Source of the DNA: Sphingobium algorifonticola
GTDB lineage: Bacteria; Pseudomonadota; Alphaproteobacteria; Sphingomonadales; Sphingomonadaceae
NCBI RefSeq assembly: GCF_004005485.1
Contig: NZ_RZUL01000001.1
Coordinates: forward strand, 868,001 to 932,000
Reading direction: 5' to 3'
DNA length: 64,000 bases
A program made the position numbers and the translations under genes. Position 1 is the first letter of the stretch. Every line of letters begins with the position of its first letter. Below the pieces are notes generated by a model. It searched no databases. It was given only the letters and a program-made list of their open reading frames with translations, and was not told the DNA's origin. Positions 12,501-21,500 of the stretch are shown piece after piece.

Positions 12501-15500
12501 AGTACGCGCTCGATCGTGAACAGCGTGTCGCCCGCCGCTTCCGCACCGATGCCTGCGGTGCCGTCGAGATTGACGGTCACACTGGCCGATGCGCCGGTAT
12601 AGTCGGCCGTATCAGTGCCTGCGCCGCCTTCCAGCCGGTCGGCACCTGCGCCGCCCACCAGCGTATCGTCGCCCGCATTACCGTAAAGCTGTTCGTCGGC
12701 CCCGCCGCCACGCAGCAGATCAGACTGGGCGGAACCCAGCAGACGCTCGATGCTGGTCAGCATGTCGCCATCAGCGTCGCCGCCACTGCTCGCGAGCCCA
12801 TCCAGATTGACCGTCACCGCACCGACCGAGGCGCTGTAGTCCGCCGTGTCGATACCCGCACCGCCATCGATGCTGTCTGCCCCCGCGCCGCCGATAAGCG
12901 TGTCGTCACCGGTGCCACCCGCGAGCGTATCATTGCCAAAGCCGCCCGAAATACTGTCGTTGCCTGCGCCGCCGATCAGTGTGTCGTCGGCTGTCGCGCC
13001 GGTCAGCACGTCGGCCTGGCCCGAACCCACGATCCGTTCGATCGACACCAGTTGATCGCCCGCCGCATCGCCGCCGATACCGGTCGCGCCCCCCAGACCG
13101 ATTGTCACGCCCTGAGCCGATGCGGAATAGTCCACCGTGTCGAAGCCTGCACCGCCGTCCAGGCTGTCGGCACCGGCCGAACCCAGGATGCTGTCGTCGC
13201 CTGCGCCGCCGACGATGCTTTCCGCCGCCGACCCGCCGCGCAAGGTGTCGGCAAAGGCGGACCCAATGAGCCGCTCGACATTGGCCAGCGTATCGCCCGC
13301 CGCATCGCTGCCGGTCTGCGCGCCGCCGTCCAGGCCGACATTCACCGCCGCCGAGGCACTGGCGTAGCTTGCCGTGTCGAAGCCTGCGCCGCCGTCCATG
13401 GCGTCCGCGCCTGCGCCGCCCAGCAGCAGATCGTCGCCCGCGCCGCCGATCAGGCTGTCGTTGCCCGCGCCGCCGGTCAGCGTGTCCGCCCCGGCATTGC
13501 CTTCCAATATGTCGTTGCCGTCGGTACCGTTGAGCGTATCGTCGTGCGTCGATCCGATGACGCGCTCGATATTGGTCAAAGTGTCGCCCGCCGCATCGCC
13601 GCCGAGCGAAACCGATCCGTCGAGATTGACCGTGACGGCCGAAGCCGAGCCGGCATAATCGGCCGTGTCGGCACCCGCGCCGCCATCCAGGCTGTCTGCG
13701 CCCGCGCTGCCGACCAACACGTCGTCACCAAGGCCGCCAAGCAGCGTGTCTGCGCCGGTCCGGCCCGACAGCCGGTCGCCGAATGCCGAGCCTTCAAGGA
13801 TTTCGGCGTTGACGATAACATCACCAGCGGCGTCTCCCCCACTGCCGATCGTGCCGTCGAGCGCCGCAGTGACGCCCTGCGCGGACCCGGCATAGCTCAC
13901 CGTGTCGCTACCCGTTCCGCCGTCGATGCTGTCGGCGCCTGCGCCGCCAGTCAGAATGTCGTCGCCCGATCCGCCTTGCAACGCATCATTGCCCGCAGCA
14001 CCCGTCAATATGTCGTCGCCTGCCTGTCCGGCCAATATGTCCGCGCCTGCCCCGCCAGTCAGCACGTCGGCATCGCCGGAGCCGAGCACACGCTCTATGC
14101 TGACATAGCTGTCACCCTGCGCATCGCCGCCGATACCCGTGGAGCCGTCGAGCGCAACGGTCACGCCGGTCGTCGAGCTGCTGTAATCGGCCGTGTCGGT
14201 TCCCGCGCCGCCATCCAGCACATCGGCACCCGAGCCACCGCGCAGCACATCGTCACCCGCGCCGCCCAGCAGGGTGTCGCCGCCGCCATTGCCCGAAAGA
14301 ATGTCGTTGCCGCCCGCGCCTTCCAGCGTTTCGCCCGCCGAAACACCCGAAATAATGTCGTCGAAGCCGGTGCCGATCACGCGCTCGATCTGGGTCAGCG
14401 TATCGCCTGCGGCATCACCGCCCGATCCGCTCGATCCGTCGAGAATGAGCTGGATGCCGGCCGCCGATGCCGAATAGTCCGCCGTGTCGAAGCCTGCGCC
14501 GCCATCCAGAGCGTCGGCACCCGCGCCGCCCGCCAGGCTGTCGTCACCGCTGCCGCCGGTCAGGCTGTCGGCACCCGCGCCACCGGCCAAAGCGTCATTG
14601 CCCGCCCCGCCTTCGATCGTCTCGTCGCCGATGCCACCGGTTATGCTGTCGGCAAAGTCGGAGCCGATCACGCGTTCGACGCTGACGAAGCTGTCGCCCG
14701 CCGCGTCCCCTGCGGTGCCCGTTCCGGTCGCAAGGCTGAGCGTCACGCCAGCCGTTGCGGTAGCGAACGTGACGGTATCGATGCCGCTACCGCCATCGAA
14801 GCTGTCCGCCCCTGCGCCGCCGTCCAGAATATCGTCGCCTGCGCCGCCCGCCAGACTGTCATTGCCCGCGCCGCCAGCCAGGCTGTCGTTGCCTGCTGCG
14901 CCTTCCAGCGTATCGTTGCCGGTGGAGCCGGAGAGGCTGTCGGCAAAGGCCGATCCCATGATCCGCTCGATTTCGTTCAGGCGATCGCCCGATGCATCGC
15001 CGCTGGACCCGAAACTGCCGTCCAGACCCACGGTCACGCCCGCGCTGGACGCGGAATAATCCGCCGTGTCGAAGCCCGCGCCGCCAGTCAGGACATCGGT
15101 GCCGAGACTGCCGACGATCACGTCGTCGCCCGCGCCGCCTTCCAGCGTTTCGCTGTTCATGCCGCCGATCAGGCGATCCGCCTGCGCAGATCCGACGATC
15201 CGTTCGATGCTGGACAGGGTATCGCCCGCCGCATCACCGCCGATACCGGTGCTGCCATCCAGGCCGACCGTCACCCCTTGCGCCGAAGAGGAATAGTCCG
15301 CCGTGTCGGTGCCGACGCCGCCATCCAGGATGTCGGCGCCCGCGCTGCCGCGCAGCGTGTCGTCCCCGATGCCGCCGCGCAATGTTTCGGCGACAGCGCC
15401 GCCGCCCAGCGCGTCATCATAGTCAGAACCGATGAGTATTTCGATGTTGGCGAGCACGTCGCCCTGCGCCGTGCCACCGGTGCCTGCGACGCCGTTCAGA

Positions 15501-18500
15501 CCGATCGACACGCCTGAGGCGGAATCGGCATAGCTTGCGGTATCGATGTCCGCGCCGCCGTCGATGCTGTCGGCCCCGTCGCCACCCAATATGACATCGT
15601 TGCCCGCGCCGCCCGTCAGCACGTCCGCACCACCTGCGCCTTCGATCCGGTCGTCGCCTGCACCGCCGTCGATGCCGTCCGCCAGCGAACCGCCGATCAG
15701 CGTGTCGCCATTGGCCGACCCGACGAGCCGCTCGATGCCGAGCAGCACATCGCCCGCGGCGTCGCCGCCACTGCCTGCACGGCCGTCAAGATAGGCGGTG
15801 ACCGCCGAACCCGACGCGACGTAGCTTGCCGTATCCGTGCCCGTGCCGCCATCGAGGGTGTCCGCGCCCGAGCTGCCCAGCAAGATGTCGTCGCCCGCGC
15901 CGCCCTGCAACACTTCGCCATCGGCGCCGCCGCCCAGCGTATCGGCGAAAGCCGAGCCGATGAGAATGTTGATGTTGGTAAGCGTATCGCCCAGCGCCTC
16001 GCCCGCCGTGCCCGCCGCACCGTCGAGACCGACCGTGACACCAGCCGTCGCGGCCGCGTAGGTCGCCGTGTCGGTGCCGCTGTTGCCATCGATGCTGTCG
16101 GCACCAAGGCCGCCGCTCAATATGTCATCGCCGCTGCCACCTGTCAGCACGTCGTCGCCTGCGCCGCCGGTGACGACATCGTCGCCGGCCGCGCCGTCCA
16201 GCACGTCATTGGCATTGCCGCCGATGATGATGTCCCCCTGGCCCGATCCGATGACGCCTTCGATCTGCGTCAGCACATCGCCTTCGGCGTCCCCACCGGT
16301 GCTCGGGCCGCCGTCGAGGCGCACGTTCACGCCGATCGTCGATCCGGCATAGCTCGCCGTATCGAAACCCGTGCCGCCGGTCAGCACATCCGCCCCGGCA
16401 CCACCGATCAGGGTATCGTCGCCCGCGCCGCCGATCAGTTCGTCCGACCCTGCATTGCCGCGCAACACATCGTCGCCCGCGCCGCCATCCAGCCGCTCGT
16501 TCTGCGCCGTGCCGACGAGCGTGTCGTCAAAGGCCGAACCCGTGACATTCTCGATCGACGACAAGGTGTCGCCCTGCGCATCGCCGCCCGCCGAGAGCGA
16601 GCCGTCCAGGTTGATCGTGATCCCCGCGGTGGAAGCGGAATAGTCGGCCGTGTCGCTGCCTGCCCCACCCTGAAGGATATCCGCGCCCGCACCGCCGCTC
16701 AGCACGTCGTCGCCCGAACCACCGTCCAGCATGTCCGCGCCTGCGCCGCCCTGCAACAGGTCGTTGCCTGCATTGCCGCGCAGATCGTCATTGGCCGTGC
16801 CGCCCGCGATGGTATCGGCAAAGGCGGAACCTTCGACGATTTCTATGCTGGCAAAACTGTCCCCTGCCGCGTCGCCGCCGGTGCCACCCGTTGCCAGGCT
16901 GAGCGAAACGCCCGCGCCCGCCAGCGTATAGTCCGCCGTGTCCGTGCCCGCGCCGCCATCCAGAACGTCTGCGCCCGCACCACCGCGCAGAATGTCGTCG
17001 CCGCCATTGCCGCGCAGGTCTTCGGCCGCCGCCGTGCCATTGATGATGTCGGCAAAGGCAGAGCCGGACACCGTCTCGATGCTGGTCAGGAGGTCGCCTT
17101 CGGCAAGCCCGCCGAAACTGGCGCTGCCGTTCAGATTGACCTGAACACCGATGCCCGATGCACTGTAATCGACGCGATCGGTGCCGGTGCCCCCGTCGAT
17201 GACGTCCGCACCAGTGCCGCCGTCGATGACGTCGTCGCCCGCGCCGCCGCGTATCTGGTCGTCCCCGCCCGCGCCCGTCATCACGTCGTTGCCTGCGCCG
17301 CCTTCGATCACGTCGGCGGCGGAAGACCCGGCGATCGTGTCGGCAAAGCCCGATCCGATCACCCGCTCGATACTGTCGAGCGTATCGCCCGCGGCATCGC
17401 CCAGCGTGCCCGTGCCAGTCGCCAGCGATACGGCGATTCCCGATGCGGCGTCGGAATAGTCCGCCGTGTCGAAGCCTGCGCCGCCCCGCAGCACGTCCGC
17501 GCCGCCCCGACCGGCAAGACGATCGTCGCCTGCGCCGCCGGTCAGCGTATCGGCGGCGGCGGTGCCTGCCAGCACGTCGTTGAAATCCGACCCGATAAGA
17601 TTTTCGACGTTGAGAAGCTGGTCGCCTTCCGCCGCGCCACCGGTGGAGGTCGAACCGTCGACCGACACCGAAACGCCCGACGTCGACGTCGCATAATCGA
17701 CCGTATCCACGCCGTCGCCGCCGTCGATCCGGTCCGCGCCTGCGCCGCCGTCCAACACGTCGTCGCCCGCGCCGCCGCGCAGGTCGTCGTCGCCGCCGCC
17801 GCCGGTAATGCTGTCATTGCCCGCGCCGCCATCGAGCAGATCCGCCTGGTTGCTGCCGGTGATGCTGTCGTCGACGCTCGATCCGATCACGCCCTCGATG
17901 CTGCTGAGCTGATCGCCAGCCGCATCGCCACCGACCCCCAGCGATCCGTCGAGTACAATCGTGACGCCACTGGCCGATGCGCTGTAATCGATGATGTCGA
18001 AGCCTGCGCCGCCGTCGAGAATATCGGCGCCGCTGCTGCCGAGCAGGCGATCATTGCCAGCGCCGCCCCGCAGCGTATCAGTGCCCGCGCCGCCACCCAA
18101 TATGTCGTCGAAGGCCGAACCTTCGAGGATTTCTATTTCGGTCAGGCTGTCGCCCAGTGCGTCGCCGCCCGTGCCGGTCGTGCCGTCGAGCGATACCGCA
18201 ACACCTGCGCCCGCGCCGGCATAGCTCGCCGTATCGGTGCCGCTGCCGCCGATCAGCTGGTCTGCCCCTGCCCCGCCGTTCAGAAGATCGTTGCCGCTGC
18301 CGCCCCGCAGGATATCGATACCCGCGCCACCAGTGATGATGTCGTCGCCCGCGCCGCCGGTCAGTTCCTCGTCGGCGACGCTGCCGTTCAGCACGTCGTC
18401 AAAGCTCGACCCGGTAACATTTTCGATACCGATCAGCTGATCGCCCGTCGCATCGCCGCCGATGCTCGCCGTTCCATCGAGGTTGATCGTGACCGCCACG

Positions 18501-21500
18501 GTCGATGCCGAATAATCGACGGTGTCGCGGCCAGCGCCGCCGTCGAGTATGTCGGCGCCAGCACCGCCGCCCAATATGTCGTCGCCTGCGCCGCCAGAGA
18601 GCGTATCGTTGCCTGCGCCGCCGGTGATAAGATCGTCACCCGCGCCGCCGATCAATTCGTCGCTCTGCAGCCCGCCGGTCAGCGTGTCGTTGAACGCCGA
18701 GCCGATCAACCGCTCGATGCCCGTCATCACATCGCCCTGCGCATCCCCGCCCGCGCCTGTGCTGCCATCGAGACCAGCGGAAATCGCGACGGTCGATGCG
18801 GAATAGTCCACCGTGTCGGTGCCTGCGCCGCCATCGAGAATGTCCGCGCCTGCGCCGCCGTCTAATATGTCATTGCCCGCGCCGCCGGACAGCGTGTCGG
18901 TGCCGCCGCGCCCGACCAGCAGATCGTCGCCTCCGCCACCCACGATCTCGTCATCCCCGGCCGTCCCGCTCAGGACGTCCGCGCCCGAGGAGCCGACCAG
19001 CCGTTCGATGGACACAAGGCTATCGCCCTGCGCGTCGCCGCCCGTTCCGGTGCCGGTCAGAAGATCGACGGACACGCCCTGCGCCGAACTGCTATAGTCC
19101 GCCGTGTCGATGCCCGCGCCGCCGTCGAGCAGATCGGCACCGGCGCGTCCTTCGAGGCGATCGTCGCCGCCACCGCCGATCAGATCCTCGTCCGCGTCCG
19201 CGCCGACGATCGTGTCGGCTTGGCCGGTGCCGATCACGCGTTCGACCGACAGCAATATGTCTCCGGTCGCGTGGCCGCCAAGCCCGGTGGACCCGTCGAG
19301 CGACACCGCGATACCACCCGCAGACGCGCTATAGTCAGCCGTATCGCGGCCTGCGCCGCCGTCCACGACGTCGCCGCCCGCGCCGCCTTCGATAAAGTCG
19401 TCACCGTCGCCGCCGATCAGCGTATCGCTGTTCGCGCCGCCGCGCAGTATGTCGTCGCCTGCACCGCCTTCGAGGCGATCGGCGTCGTTGCGCCCCGTCA
19501 GAATGTCGTCAAAGGCCGAACCAACCACCGTCTCTATGCTGGTGAGCACGTCGCCCTGCGCATCGCCGCCAATACCGCTCGATCCGTCGAGGGTGATCGT
19601 GACGCCCGCTGCGGAATCGGAGTAATCCGCCGTATCGATGCCGATGCCGCCGTCGATACTGTCCGCACCGGCGCCGCCGTTCAAGAGGTCGTTGCCTTCG
19701 CCGCCCGCGAGGCTGTCGTCCTGCGCACCGCCGAAAATCCGGTCGTCGCCGCTGCCGCCGATCAGGGTGTCACGCCCGCCATTGCCCGCCAGCATGTCGG
19801 CACCGCCGCCGCCTTCCAGCACTTCGTCGGCATCGACGCCGGTGATGCTGTCGGCATATTCCGAACCGAGTATCGTCTCGACGTTGCGGACCGCATCACC
19901 CGCCGCATCGCCGCCCTGGCCAACGCTGCCGTCGAGCACAAGCGTGATGCCGCTGGCGCTGGCGGAGTAATCGGCGACGTCAAAGCCTGCGCCGCCGTCG
20001 AGCGTGTCCGCGCCCGCGCGCCCCGCCAGCACGTCGTTGCCCGCCCCGCCGATCAGCGTTTCAGCGCCCTCGCCCCCGGTCAGCAGGTCGTCGAAGTTCG
20101 ATCCGGTCACAGCCTCTATGCTGGTCAGAACGTCCCCGGCGGCATGGCCGCCCGATGCGTTGCCGGTGCCCAGATTGACCGATACGCCTGCATCCGACGC
20201 GCTGTAATCGGCCGTATCAAATCCTGCGCCGCCGTCGATCACGTCCGCGCCCGCAAAGCCGGTCAGCCGGTCGTTGCCGCCCTGGCCGCGCAATATGTCG
20301 TCTTCGCCCGAACCGAACAGGCTGTCGGCGAAGTTTGATCCCGAAAGCCCTTCGATATTGACAAAGCTGTCACCCGCCGCGTCGCCGCCGCTATTGGCGC
20401 GCCCGTCCAGACCAGCCTGTATACCTGCATTCGAGAGGCTGTAGTCGGCGATGTCGATCCCTGCGCCGCCGTCTAGCGCGTCCGCGCCGCCCGCGCCCTG
20501 CAGTACGTCGTCGCCTTGCCCGCCATCCAGGCTGTCATTGCCGACGCTGCCGGTGATCCGGTCGTCGAAGGCCGAACCAAGGATATGTTCGATTTCGGTC
20601 AGCCGGTCGCCCTGCGCGTCACCGCCCAGTCCGATCGACCCGTCGTTCGAGACGATCACGTTCGACGCGGATTGCGAATAGTCCGCCGTGTCGAACCCTG
20701 CGCCACCGATCAGCTCGTCACTGCCGAGGCCGCCGCGCAACACATCGTCACCCGCGCCGCCCGACAGGCGATTGCCGTTTTCGTTACCGATCAGTTCGTC
20801 GGCAAAGGCGGAACCGGTCAGTCCTTCTATGTCGTTCAGCGTATCGCCTTGCGCGTCGCCGCCGCTGCCCGCTGATCCATCGAGCGCAACGCGCACGGCC
20901 GCAGCCGATGCCGAATAGTCGGCGAGGTCGGTGCCGACGCCGCCGTCCAGCACATCTGCACCGGCCCCGCCCGCCAATATGTCGTTACCTGCGCCGCCGG
21001 TCAGGCGGTTGATGCCCGCATCGCCGGTGAGTACGTCGTCGTAACTGGTGCCCGAAAGATTTTCGATGCCATCGAAACGGTCGCCTTGCGCCGAACCGCC
21101 CGTCGCGGTGCCGGTGGCGAGACTGGCCGCCACACCGGTCAGCGAATCGCTGTAGTCGGCAGTGTCGTTGCCGTCGCCACCGATCAGGCTGTCCGCGCCC
21201 AGGCCACCGCGCAGGCTGTCATCGCCGCCTGAACCTTCCAGGATATTGTCGCCGCTATCGCCGATCAGCGTATCGGCATAGACGCTGCCGACGACCCGCT
21301 CGATACCGGTCAGCCTGTCGCCTTCGGCCACATCGCCCGACGACGCATTGCCGTCGAGCCGGATGGTCACGGCACCCTGCGCCGTCGAATAGTCGGCCGT
21401 GTCGAGACCTTCGCCGCCCTGCAACTGGTCGGCGCCCGCACCGCCCGAGAGAATGTCGTCGCCAAGGCCACCGCGCAGCAGATTGTCGTTGTCGTCGCCG

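Noticed and set aside
13052..15517. A second long antisense open frame (about 820 codons) in the repeat array
   Set aside because: Same artefact; it repeats with the module period of the sense gene.
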